A DNA stretch of 64,000 nucleotides from Sphingobium sp. MI1205. GTDB taxonomy: Bacteria; Pseudomonadota; Alphaproteobacteria; Sphingomonadales; Sphingomonadaceae. The stretch covers positions 749,501 to 813,500 of the forward strand of contig NZ_CP005188.1 in the NCBI RefSeq assembly GCF_001563285.1. The letters are read 5' to 3'. The notes under the pieces were generated by a model that saw only the letters and a list, made by a program, of their open reading frames with translations, had not been told where the DNA came from and did no database searches. Below, piece by piece: positions 25,230 through 32,946 of this stretch. The position numbers and the translations under genes are program-made. Numbering within the stretch: the stretch's first letter is position 1; each line of letters opens with the position of its first letter.

Positions 25230-25820
25230 ATGCGCCGCATCTTCATCATCCGCCACGGCAACACCTTCGAAAGCAGCGCGGCGGCCTGCCGCATTGGCGC
25301 GGGCACTGATCTGCCGCTGGTGGCCAGCGGGCACGTGCAGGCTGACCGCCTCGGTCAATGGTTCGCTGCCCAGGACTTTCCGGTTCGCCATCTTTTCAGC
25401 AGCCCCTTGCAACGCGCGACAGAAACCGCCGCGCGGATCGGGGCCGCCATCGGCTATGCCCCCGATGGCACGCTTCCCTGGCTCAACGAGATCGACCATG
25501 GACCCGACGAAGGCCGTCCCGAAGCCGAAGTGATCGCCCGCATCGGTGCGCAGGCGATCCACGACTGGGATGCGCACGGCATCGCGCCCGCTGGCTGGAC
25601 GGTTGACGCAGAAAGCCGCATTGCCGCCTGGAAAAATTGGTTCGCCAGAGGAGGGGAGGGTGCGGACCTTCTCGTCACGAGCAATGGCGCTGCCCGCTTC
25701 GCGCTGCTCGCCCTCGGCCTGTCCCCCGCCTCGCTGAAGTTGCGCACAGGCGCCTTTGGCGAACTTGCCGTGGAAGGCAATGGAGCCGTCAGCCTCCGTT
25801 CGTGGGATCAGCGGCCATAA
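25230..25820 (+). CDS. Histidine phosphatase family protein
   Basis: A 196-residue phosphoglycerate mutase-like (His phosphatase) protein. The N-terminal RHG motif FIIRHGNTFES (~5-15) holds the phospho-accepting His. LFSSPLQRATETAARIG (~56-72) carries the second Arg, and LNEIDHGPDEGRP the acid/base Glu. LLVTSNGAARFALL (~146-159) has Asn-Gly where the family normally has the second catalytic His (usually SHGG), which is notable. Substrate unknown. It lies 92 bp after kdsB on the same strand, perhaps a separate transcript. Confidence 0.82.
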   Translation: MRRIFIIRHGNTFESSAAACRIGAGTDLPLVASGHVQADRLGQWFAAQDFPVRHLFSSPLQRATETAARIGAAIGYAPDGTLPWLNEIDHGPDEGRPEAEVIARIGAQAIHDWDAHGIAPAGWTVDAESRIAAWKNWFARGGEGADLLVTSNGAARFALLALGLSPASLKLRTGAFGELAVEGNGAVSLRSWDQRP

Positions 25821-25848
25821 GGTCCCGATAAGGGATGCCCTCCCCATC

Positions 25849-26625
25849 TCATCCCGCAGGCGCTGCCTTTACCGCCACCGGTTGCAGCACTGCCGGACTG
25901 GCCTCCGGCGCAGCCGTCACGGGCTTGCCCGTCGATTCTGTCGCGGCCTCCGGAGCCGCGGACTGCGCCTTCAGGCTCGCTGCGGCGTTCTGCAGCGCGA
26001 CCGCCGCCGCCTCCAGCGCCGCCGCCGCCGACACCGGCTCCGCAGCTGCTCCCTCTGGCTTGGCGACAGCCACGGTCGCCGCAGTAATCGCCTCATGCGG
26101 CGCAGCCGGTTCCGCTGTCGCTGGAGCCGTTACCGCCACCGCCGCGGACTCGCACAGCGTGTCGATGCCCAGCGCGCTTTCCGAAAAGTTGGTCGCCAGT
26201 TGCGGCAGTTCGCGGTCGTTCGCGCTCGCCGCGAGGGTCAGTAGCGTATCGGTCATGTCGCAATAGCTTGCCGCCTGCACCAGGCCCGAATGGCTGTTGC
26301 CCAGCCTTGTGTTGAATGCTTCATAGGCGCGCTGCGCATCGTTGATGCCGTTCACGCGCACGAACCGGGTCTTGAGCACATTGTTGTAGCTGTTCAGCAG
26401 CCCGCTCTTGCTGGCGGTGAATGCTTCATATTTGCCCATGATATCCTTGTTCGCCGCCTTGCAGCGGAGCGCCCCCAGCATCAGCATGACATGCAGATCC
26501 CGCACCTTGGCGGCTTCGACTTCATAGGAATGCCAGCACTGCTTCGCTTCCGAGGCCCCGGCCTGGACTGATGGGAGTGCAACGAAACAACAGGCGGCAA
26601 CCGCCGCCATCCGCAACCGTGACAT
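25849..26625 (-). CDS. Secreted protein with Ala/Pro-rich C-terminal tail
   Basis: A 258-residue protein with a signal peptide (MSRLRMAAVAACCFVALPSVQAGA). The N-terminal half (to ~160) is helical and conserved-looking: CWHSYEVEAAKVRDLHVMLMLGALRC, NKDIMGKYEAFTASKSGLL and FNTRLGNSHSG. Three Cys could form periplasmic disulfides. The C-terminal ~100 residues are low-complexity Ala/Pro/Glu/Val (AVAVTAPATAEPAAP and similar). I do not recognise a named family; similar exported proteins are common in sphingomonads. It is convergent with the phosphatase gene, and lptA follows on the same strand upstream. Confidence 0.7.
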   Translation of the reverse strand: MSRLRMAAVAACCFVALPSVQAGASEAKQCWHSYEVEAAKVRDLHVMLMLGALRCKAANKDIMGKYEAFTASKSGLLNSYNNVLKTRFVRVNGINDAQRAYEAFNTRLGNSHSGLVQAASYCDMTDTLLTLAASANDRELPQLATNFSESALGIDTLCESAAVAVTAPATAEPAAPHEAITAATVAVAKPEGAAAEPVSAAAALEAAAVALQNAAASLKAQSAAPEAATESTGKPVTAAPEASPAVLQPVAVKAAPAG

Positions 26626-26763
26626 GATGGACCTCGCAGAATCGAGAGACGACCCCGCTGATAATCAGTCTATCACCTTGCCATGAAAATGCCATGATTC
26701 GTCTGCTGACAGTGGCCCTTCTGCCGCAGGAAAATACTCGCCTCGTCGCCTGCGAAACGGGTG

Positions 26764-27297
26764 TCAGTTGCTGCGCTGCGGCACCGTGAACGTGCCCGAC
26801 ACGCGACCGCCCGATCCGCCCGATGTTCCGCCCGACGCGCGACCATCGACGGTCGATCGTCCGCTGGTCAGGTCTATCACCAGCCGCCCGCCGGTCAGCC
26901 GGTTGCTGCCCTGCGTCAGCGACACATTGCCCAGCATGGTGATCAGGCGGCGGTTAAGGTCGTATATCGCCACATTGCCGCGCGCCGTCTCGCTGCCCTT
27001 GGTCACCACGACATTGCCCGAAGCGTCGATCCGGTCGATCTCGACCCCGTTATCGCCAGTGCCGTTGCGATAGGCGACGGTCATGCGCGCGGCATTCAGT
27101 TTCATGCCCGCCTGCGTCACTTCGACATTGCCCGACACGACGACGCGGTCGGCGCGGTCCTGCACTTCGATCCGGTCGGCGTTGAAGTTCACCGGCGCGT
27201 TGCTGTCATGGTTTTTCAGTACCTGCGCGCCCGCGCCAGCATAGGCCAGGGCCGCGCCCAGCGCGCCGGTAGTCAGCAGGATCAGCGATCTTTTCAT
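26764..27297 (-). CDS. lptA: LPS transport periplasmic protein LptA
   Basis: OstA-like periplasmic bridge protein for lipopolysaccharide transport, 177 residues. ATG 27297 overlaps the lptC stop (TGATG); a GTG at 27300 is the alternative. Signal peptide MKRSLILLTTGALGAALAYAGAGAQ. The repeated beta-jellyroll strands NFNADRIEVQDRADRVVVSGNVEV, GVEIDRIDASGNVVVTKGSETARGNVAIYDLNRRLITMLGNVSLTQGSNRLTGGRLVIDL are typical. The C-terminal tail SGGTSGGSGGRVSGTF is Gly/Ser-rich. It is co-transcribed with lptC and probably the exonuclease gene. Confidence 0.92.
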   Translation of the reverse strand: MKRSLILLTTGALGAALAYAGAGAQVLKNHDSNAPVNFNADRIEVQDRADRVVVSGNVEVTQAGMKLNAARMTVAYRNGTGDNGVEIDRIDASGNVVVTKGSETARGNVAIYDLNRRLITMLGNVSLTQGSNRLTGGRLVIDLTSGRSTVDGRASGGTSGGSGGRVSGTFTVPQRSN

Positions 27298-27944
27298 CAC
27301 CTCTGCCCTTTGATGGCATTTTGCTCGATGCGCAAGCTTGCCCTGCCGTTCAACGTCACCGTGCGCGCGTTCAGGTCCGCTTCCAGATGGTCGCCGCTGA
27401 ACGTGCCGATGGGGATCCGCCCGTCAACGCGTCCGTCGCTGCGCATGCGCCGGGTTTTCAGGTCAATGCCAACGTCCCGCGTGGTCAGCCGGTATCCGCC
27501 CGCCGCTTCGAACTGCACCGGCCCGTCCACCGCCACCCGCTCGCTGTCCATGTCATAGCGTCCCTGCCGCGCGGTCAGCACCGCCGGCCCTTCGCGCAGC
27601 AATATCCGCGCCGACATGTCGTTGAGGTCCACGATCGGCTCGCGCGAGCTTTTCTGCACCGCCGATCCGGCGCGCAGGGAAAAGGGCTGCCCCTTGCCAT
27701 CCTCGCCGCGATACAGCGCTTCGGACACGCGCATCCGTTCCTTCGCCACTTCGACCTTGTTCTTGTCGAGGACGAAGCTCACCTTGTCCCCGCCGGTAAA
27801 GGGCGCGGTCACCAACAGCGCCGCCAGCACGCCCACCGAAACGGGCAGCCAGTTTTTCAGCCGCGCGACCAGCCTGTCATGGCGGCCGCCCGGCTGCGCC
27901 CAATGGCGCCTTGCGTGACGTTGCTGTTCGGCCTGGATGGACAT
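27297..27944 (-). CDS. lptC: LPS export inner-membrane protein LptC
   Basis: Bitopic inner-membrane protein that passes LPS from the LptBFG exporter to LptA; 215 residues. A cytosolic N-terminus rich in His/Arg (QQRHARRHWAQPGGRHDR) precedes one transmembrane helix (~32-49, WLPVSVGVLAALLVTAPF). The periplasmic jellyroll then reads VSFVLDKNKVEVAKERMRVSEA, IVDLNDMSARILLREGPAVLTARQGRYDMDSERVAVDGPV and LTTRDVGIDLKTRRMRSDGRV. The stop overlaps the lptA start. The gene lies between a ribonuclease D-like gene and lptA, all on the reverse strand, a common alphaproteobacterial order. Confidence 0.9.
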   Translation of the reverse strand: MSIQAEQQRHARRHWAQPGGRHDRLVARLKNWLPVSVGVLAALLVTAPFTGGDKVSFVLDKNKVEVAKERMRVSEALYRGEDGKGQPFSLRAGSAVQKSSREPIVDLNDMSARILLREGPAVLTARQGRYDMDSERVAVDGPVQFEAAGGYRLTTRDVGIDLKTRRMRSDGRVDGRIPIGTFSGDHLEADLNARTVTLNGRASLRIEQNAIKGQR

Positions 27945-27963
27945 GGGATAACGTTTCTCGTCC

Positions 27964-28581
27964 TCACATATGCGCGAAGATGTCGATCTCCGGCCAGCCC
28001 GCCAGGTCCAGTTCGGCCCGGTGGGGGAGAAAATCGAAACAGGCCTGCGCCAGTTCCATCCGGCCTTCGCGCACCAGCCTTTTGTCCAACTCGGCCTTCA
28101 ACGCATGCAGGTAGCGGACGTCGGACGCTGCATATTCCTTCTGCGCGTCCGACAAAATGGGCGAACCCCAGTCGCTCGACTGCTGCTGCTTGCTGATTTC
28201 CTGGCCCAGCAGTTCGCGCACCAGTTCTTTCAGCCCATGCCGGTCGGTATAGGTGCGGATCAGGCGCGACGCGATCTTGGTGCAATAGACCGGGGCCGCC
28301 ACCACGCCCAGATAATGTTTGATCGCCGCAATGTCGAAACGCCCGAAATGATACAGCTTCAACCGCGCCGGATCGGCCAGCACTGCGCGCAGGTTGGGCG
28401 CGGCATAGTCGCTTTCGGGACCAAAGCGCACCAGATGCTCGTCGCCCCTGCCGTCGCTGATCTGCACCACGCACAGCCGGTCGCGCGGCGTGATCAGGCC
28501 CATGGTTTCGGTATCGACGGCGATTACGCCGGGGGCGAGGACGTCTGCGGGCAGGTCCTCTTCATGAAAATATACGCTCAT
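27964..28581 (-). CDS. Ribonuclease D-like 3'-5' exonuclease
   Basis: A 205-residue DEDDy-type exonuclease without HRDC domains, hence shorter than canonical RNase D. Motif I VIAVDTETMGLI (~19-30) carries D-x-E. Motif II is LYHFGRFDIAAIKHYLG (~75-91, Asp in RFD). Motif III is YAASDVRYLHALKAEL (~150-165, with Y-x3-D). A GGGGTGG stretch just before the ATG serves as ribosome site. Such short forms act in tRNA or other RNA 3' processing. Downstream, 20 bp away, is lptC. The operon relation is by proximity. Confidence 0.88.
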   Translation of the reverse strand: MSVYFHEEDLPADVLAPGVIAVDTETMGLITPRDRLCVVQISDGRGDEHLVRFGPESDYAAPNLRAVLADPARLKLYHFGRFDIAAIKHYLGVVAAPVYCTKIASRLIRTYTDRHGLKELVRELLGQEISKQQQSSDWGSPILSDAQKEYAASDVRYLHALKAELDKRLVREGRMELAQACFDFLPHRAELDLAGWPEIDIFAHM

Positions 28582-28761
28582 CCACCCCCTCTATGGCGAA
28601 AGTGGGCGTAACTCAATCGACGCTTTTGGCCCGGCTCAAAAGCCTCGTCCCAGCCCGATTCCCGCAAATGTGGCGGCATTCGGGCTAAAATCATTCGCGC
28701 TGCCCTGAAAAACTGATATAGTGATTCCCAAACCGCATGTGTTGCGGTGGATTCTGCATGT

Positions 28762-28800
28762 CTTCGCCCGGCATGTTTATCCGGTATCGTAAGGGCGAAG
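28762..28800 (+). promoter_or_regulatory. Inverted repeat in the 5' leader of the cold-shock protein gene
   Basis: CTTCGCCC (28762-28769) pairs with GGGCGAAG (28793-28800), enclosing a 23-nt loop 20-58 bp before the ATG at 28820. Cold-shock mRNAs often carry structured leaders controlling translation. Whether this one does is inference. Nothing else is evident in 28582-28819. Confidence 0.4.
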
Positions 28801-28819
28801 CGAAAGTGACCAACAGGGC

Positions 28820-29653
28820 ATGAGTTTTGATAGAGGTCGCCGCGGCGGGCGCGGCAAGGACAAGCGCGACAGTTTCGGCGACGATAATTTTTATGGCGGT
28901 GATCGCGGCGGTTTCGGTGGCGGTTTTGGCGGTGATCGTGGTGGCTTCGGCGGCGATCGTGGAGGTTTCGGCGGTGGTGACCGCGGCGGCTTCGGCGGTG
29001 GCGGCGGCGGTGGCGGCGGTTTCCGCAGCGGCGGCGGTGGCGGCTTCGGCGGCGGCGGTGGTTTCGGCGGCGGCCGTGGCGGCGGCGGCGGCATGCCCGC
29101 GCAGGTCGTTGGTGAAGGCACTGGCGTAGTCAAATTCTTCAACGGGCAAAAGGGCTTCGGCTTCATCGTCCGTGACGATGGCGCAGAGGACGTTTTCGTC
29201 CACATCAGCGCCGTTGAGCAGGCGGGCCTGACCGGCCTTGCCGAAGGTCAGCAGCTCGGCTTCACCCTGGTGGACCGTGGCGGCAAGATCTCGGCGACCG
29301 ACCTCAAGATTGAAGGCGAACCGCTTCCCGTCCAGGAACGCGCTCCCCGCGAACCCCGTGCAGGCGGCTTCGGCGCCGAACGCGGCGGCTTCGGCGGCGG
29401 CGAACGCAGCGGCGGCCCGCAGCGTCAGCTGACCGGTGAACGCGCCAGCGGCACCGTCAAGTTCTTCAACGCCATGAAGGGCTTCGGCTTCATCCAGCGC
29501 GACGACGGCCAGCCCGACGCGTTCGTCCACATCAGCGCCGTGGAACGCGCAGGCATGTCCGCCCTCAACGAAGGCGACCGCCTGGACTTCGAACTGGAAG
29601 TCGATCGCCGCGGCAAATACGCCGCCGTCAACCTCCAGTCGAAAGCCGACTAA
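28820..29653 (+). CDS. Double cold-shock-domain protein with RGG/Gly-rich N-terminus
   Basis: A 277-residue nucleic-acid-binding protein. Residues ~1-95 are an RGG-type disordered region (repeats of GGDRGGFGG). Cold-shock domain 1 is at ~98-165 (GTGVVKFFNGQKGFGFIVRD, DVFVHISAVE). A second Gly/Arg-rich linker follows. Domain 2 is at ~208-275 (ASGTVKFFNAMKGFGFIQRD, AFVHISAVER). Both domains keep RNP1 (KGFGFI) and RNP2 (VFVHI/AFVHI). Two-CSD proteins are common in alphaproteobacteria, but the long Gly-rich N-terminus suggests RNA chaperone or condensate behaviour (inference). A strong terminator follows, so it is monocistronic. Confidence 0.92.
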   Translation: MSFDRGRRGGRGKDKRDSFGDDNFYGGDRGGFGGGFGGDRGGFGGDRGGFGGGDRGGFGGGGGGGGGFRSGGGGGFGGGGGFGGGRGGGGGMPAQVVGEGTGVVKFFNGQKGFGFIVRDDGAEDVFVHISAVEQAGLTGLAEGQQLGFTLVDRGGKISATDLKIEGEPLPVQERAPREPRAGGFGAERGGFGGGERSGGPQRQLTGERASGTVKFFNAMKGFGFIQRDDGQPDAFVHISAVERAGMSALNEGDRLDFELEVDRRGKYAAVNLQSKAD

Positions 29654-29687
29654 AACAAATCCGACCGCTTTCGCGGAGAGGATAGAA

Positions 29688-29717
29688 GGGGTCGCCTGCC
29701 CGGCGGCCCCTTTTTTG
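29688..29717 (+). terminator. Rho-independent terminator after cold-shock gene
   Basis: GGGGTCGCC (29688-29696) pairs with GGCGGCCCC (29702-29710) around TGCCC: 9 bp with one G-U. It is followed by six T (29711-29716). Confidence 0.9.
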
Positions 29718-29876
29718 TTTTAGAATAATGGCATCGGGAAGAACGTTTTCGACAATGAGTCGGCCCACATTCGACCGCCCCGCATGAGCGTATCGGATAC
29801 GGATGATTTCGGATCGGCTGCCAGCTGAAGGTTGGTTTCCGATTGCATCCCTTCCCCTCTTGTTCGATGCTGAAGC

Positions 29877-30869
29877 ATGGCCGCTACCGTTGATGATGCT
29901 GCGCAATTTCTTGAGATACTCCTTCGATATGATTTGGCAGCGTTAATTGCCGTTTCAAAAGTTGAAGCCCGCATGGGCACTGTCCACCGCGCATTTTTCG
30001 AAGAAGCCGTAGAGATAGCTGCTGTAGAAGCTCCTTCGCCAGTTGATGAAGCTTTGCAGCGATTACCGCCGCATGATCGTAAGCGGATTGCGCAAGCCAT
30101 AGCCGCCACTAACCCGTTTGCTTCGGGTGCCGACGATATAACCGTCACTCCGCTGGGGACGACGGTCGAAGGCGCAGTAGCGCTGCTGGCGGAATTGATA
30201 ATTCATCGAGAGATGATGATCGATGTCGCCACCGGAGGCACGCAAATCCAAGAGGTCAATGACTACTACATCGCGCGCCAAGTTCGACTTCGTCGCGATC
30301 TACCTGCCGAAGCCTCGTATGCAAATGAACATACTGACCTATGGGCCTGGTACCATCACTGGAAGGCAAATTTGGGAACCTATGCGGACCGCCGCCAGTA
30401 TGTTCGTGCCCTCTTTGCTCCATCTATTGAAGCAATGGCGAACCGACCGACGTCGCATGGCGTGAAGCGTCAGCCTACCGGGTGGGAAAGGGTAGACAGA
30501 GCGTTAGAAAAGGCGCGCGCGCAATATGAACTTGCTGCGGTGGAAGAGGACTTTCAAACGATAGGGCTATTATGCCGGGAGATCATCATTTCCTTGGGAC
30601 AAGCCGTGTTTGATCCACAAACTCATCAAACGCTGGATGGCGTGACCGCGAGCAAAACGGATGCTAACAGAATGCTTGAATCATATGTGGCGCACGTATT
30701 CCCCGGCGATAGCTACAAGGAGGTCCGGGCGCACCACCGGGCATCTCTCGCTTTAGCGCTAAACCTGCAACATCGCCGGACCGCGACAAAGAAGCTAGCG
30801 GCGCTTTGCCTTGAGGCCACAGCTTCAACAGTCGCCGTAATTTCAATTATTGCGCGCGATAGATTTTAG
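29877..30869 (+). CDS. Unknown helical protein, possible abortive-infection/HEPN-like
   Basis: A 330-residue protein I cannot name. It is largely helical. The middle DYYIARQVRLRRDLP with SYANEHTDLWAWYHHWKANLGTYADRRQYVRALFAP (~129-182) and the C-terminal half GWERVDRALEKARAQ, TIGLLCREIIISLGQAVF, ANRMLESYVAHV and EVRAHHRASLALALNLQHRRTATKK (~202-306) recall C-terminal helical (HEPN/AbiJ-like) modules of defence proteins. This is recollection, not a search result. The R-x-H-H and QHRRTATKK elements could form an RNase site. GC and codon use are visibly lower than in neighbours, the ribosome site is weak, and a broken LysR gene follows, all signs of transfer. Confidence 0.6.
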   Translation: MAATVDDAAQFLEILLRYDLAALIAVSKVEARMGTVHRAFFEEAVEIAAVEAPSPVDEALQRLPPHDRKRIAQAIAATNPFASGADDITVTPLGTTVEGAVALLAELIIHREMMIDVATGGTQIQEVNDYYIARQVRLRRDLPAEASYANEHTDLWAWYHHWKANLGTYADRRQYVRALFAPSIEAMANRPTSHGVKRQPTGWERVDRALEKARAQYELAAVEEDFQTIGLLCREIIISLGQAVFDPQTHQTLDGVTASKTDANRMLESYVAHVFPGDSYKEVRAHHRASLALALNLQHRRTATKKLAALCLEATASTVAVISIIARDRF

Positions 30870-30904
30870 GTTAAAACTATTTTGTAAATTAGCGTCCGGA
30901 TGCT

Positions 30905-31560
30905 GTTGGGGAAGGGATCCACCAGATCGTCGTTGATCTGCAAAACCGCCAGGAACATGAAGCCCGCCACCGCTGACCATCAATGTCGGGGCACCCGCCT
31001 TGCGCCGCTGTTCTGCCATTATGGGATGCTCCACCCCGACGTCGCGGTCCATCTCGAAACCGTCGAACAGGCGCCGAACATCGTCGAAACCGGCACGACA
31101 TAGCCATTTATTTCGATCCGCCGCCCGATCTCTATCCTGAAGATGAAGCGGCTGACGGACAATCTGCGCATGCTCTGCGCCTCGCCTGCCTATCTCCAAC
31201 GGCGCGGCGTGCCCGCCTGTGTCAGCGACCTTGCCGTTCACGACAATGTTGTTGTCGGCCCTGTGCAGCAGGAAATCTGGCGCTCGATCGCGGGGGCGGG
31301 GCCGCCGCGCGTGACGCTCACCCCCCAATGACGGCGAACTCGCCCGTGCATGGGTGCTGGACGGGGCGGGTATCGCGATCAAATCATCATGGGAAGTGGT
31401 GGAGGCCATCGCTGCCGGACGGTTGCAGCCGGTGCTTCCCGATCTGCGCCTGCCCGCCGCCACCATCGCCGCCGTCTACCTCCCCACCCAAGGCGAAACC
31501 GCCAAGGTCCACTCCTGCCTGGATTTTCCAGCACGGCACCTTGTAAGCCATTCAAGATAT
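30905..31560 (+). pseudogene. LysR-family regulator remnant, N-terminus lost and frameshifted
   Basis: Pieces of a LysR substrate-binding domain (GcvA/AmpR-like type) appear in shifting frames. They are RLAPLFCHYGMLHPDVAVHLE and VEQAPNIVETGTDIAIYF (~30990-31120), then, after a shift near 31130, KRLTDNLRMLCASPAYLQRRGVP (~31143-31210). After another break near 31330 comes ARAWVLDGAGIAIKSSWEVVEAIAAGRLQPVLPDLRLP (~31345-31460). The helix-turn-helix N-terminus is missing; the remnant begins just after the unknown gene at 29877-30869. Several frameshifts show long decay. Likely disrupted by insertion of the foreign gene (inference). Confidence 0.75.
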
Positions 31561-31620
31561 TGAAATATAATGGTAATAGGAAAATGGTCCAATTATAAAA
31601 AACGCGTTTTTCTCACTATT

Positions 31621-32928
31621 TCATTCACGACTTTCCCCCACCGGCGGCACGATCGTCACCGTCTCAAACCGCTCTTTCCGCCGCACTCCCGCCAGCGGCG
31701 GCGGTACCTCCACCTGCACCGTCGGTACCCGTTGCCGCATGCACTCGCCCTTGTTTTCCCGTGGGTTTTGCCCGCAATTCCACAACGCCCGCTGCAACCC
31801 CGTCGCCGCGTTATGGATATAGGCAAAGCTCATGCTTTCCATCTGATCCCCAGACAACGGAAAGCCACCCGGCGCGCTCCCCGCGCGCCAGCCCATGATC
31901 CTGCATTCCGGCCGCCCCGCGCAGAATGTCTGCGCCAGAACCGGCCAGCTGTCGGGCGTTGCCGTCTTGCTCAATTCGACAAGAAAGCTTTTCGCCCCCG
32001 GCGCAATCGCGATCAGCCGGACCCCGGCCATCATCCGTCCCAAGGATTCCGCCCCGATCACCTCCTGCGGCCTCGCCGTCAAAGCAGCCAGCGTTTCGCC
32101 GCCTGGCAGGGGTGCGCCGGATAGTCCGCTGCCCCCATGCTGATGCGCCGCTGACAGTCTGGCGATCCGGGGGATTACCGGCTCCACGCTTTCGCGAGCC
32201 AGGCGAAAGGCGGGCGGCGTGCCCCACCATCCACGCCAGCGGAAGAAGAGATGGGTCCCCACTGCCGCGATCTTGTCCAGGCTCCCGCTCCAATAGGGCA
32301 CCACCCAGTCGGTATGATAGTGGGTGGCATATCCCACGGGCTTGAACACCTTGCCGGTGAGCGCTGCCTTCGCGATCTGTCGTGCCCGATCCCATGCCGC
32401 CTGGCCCGGCGTCCGCGCCAGCGCCCCGTCGCAGGTGAAGGTGAATTGACAGCCTGTCGATCGTTCCTGCCCCTGAAAGACCACGCCGCACACTGTTTTC
32501 GGGAAGGCCGGGTGCCTCAGCCGGTTGAGCACCACCTGCGCCACCGCTTGCTCGCCAATCGCGTCGTCGCCCGCTTCATAAAGCTGCGCCGCCGCCAGAC
32601 AGTCGGTTGCCCGCGCGAGGTCAGCTTCGGACCCTGTAAAGACGAAGGGGCGGGCCGATGGATTTGGCAGGCGCGAAAAGGGCACCGCTATATTGAAGGC
32701 CTGCGCCTGATCACGATCCAGCGCGTAAAGCTCCAACGGCTGCACTATCGGCGTGGCGGTCGTGGGCCGCTTGAACCGCGCATGCTGCGCCAGTGCCGAC
32801 CGCGCGGCTTCCGCCACCGGCGCGCGCGCCTCCCACCCTGCTACCAGCGCAGGCAAGCCGGCGAACAGCAGCAACCAGATCGGCCACATCACTGGATGCG
32901 GCCGGTTCCTTGAGGACGCGCTGGTCAT
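31621..32928 (-). CDS. Cell wall hydrolase (SleB domain)
   Basis: A 435-residue protein with an N-terminal membrane anchor or signal (residues ~14-31, MWPIWLLLFAGLPALVAG) and a SleB-like Hydrolase_2 domain at ~108-215. The catalytic-region sequence is AAQLYEAGDDAIGEQAVAQVVLNRLRHPAFPKTVCGVVF, with the Glu of YEA, then STGCQFTFTCDG and VGYATHYHTDWVVPYW. This family cleaves peptidoglycan (lytic transglycosylase type). The C-terminal ~180 residues are less conserved and end in SVREERFETVTIVPPVGE-like sequence. It follows cysK on the reverse strand with an 18-bp gap. A role in cell-wall turnover is inferred. Confidence 0.87.
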   Translation of the reverse strand: MTSASSRNRPHPVMWPIWLLLFAGLPALVAGWEARAPVAEAARSALAQHARFKRPTTATPIVQPLELYALDRDQAQAFNIAVPFSRLPNPSARPFVFTGSEADLARATDCLAAAQLYEAGDDAIGEQAVAQVVLNRLRHPAFPKTVCGVVFQGQERSTGCQFTFTCDGALARTPGQAAWDRARQIAKAALTGKVFKPVGYATHYHTDWVVPYWSGSLDKIAAVGTHLFFRWRGWWGTPPAFRLARESVEPVIPRIARLSAAHQHGGSGLSGAPLPGGETLAALTARPQEVIGAESLGRMMAGVRLIAIAPGAKSFLVELSKTATPDSWPVLAQTFCAGRPECRIMGWRAGSAPGGFPLSGDQMESMSFAYIHNAATGLQRALWNCGQNPRENKGECMRQRVPTVQVEVPPPLAGVRRKERFETVTIVPPVGESRE

Positions 32929-32946
32929 CCCTGTGCCCGATCGGGC

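Noticed and set aside
28890..29100. Short repeated units that look like a CRISPR-like array
   Set aside because: They are degenerate GGDRGGFGG codon repeats within a coding region, without regular spacers or cas genes.
28691..29530. Ala/Thr-rich frame on the - strand over the cold-shock gene
   Set aside because: It is the complement of the Gly-rich tail codons; the forward strand encodes two real cold-shock domains.
31597..31611. A6-CGCG-T5 palindrome after the LysR remnant, as a terminator of the cell wall hydrolase gene
   Set aside because: The stem has no loop and is symmetric, so it cannot act as a normal terminator; it may be a chance AT-rich palindrome in a decayed zone.
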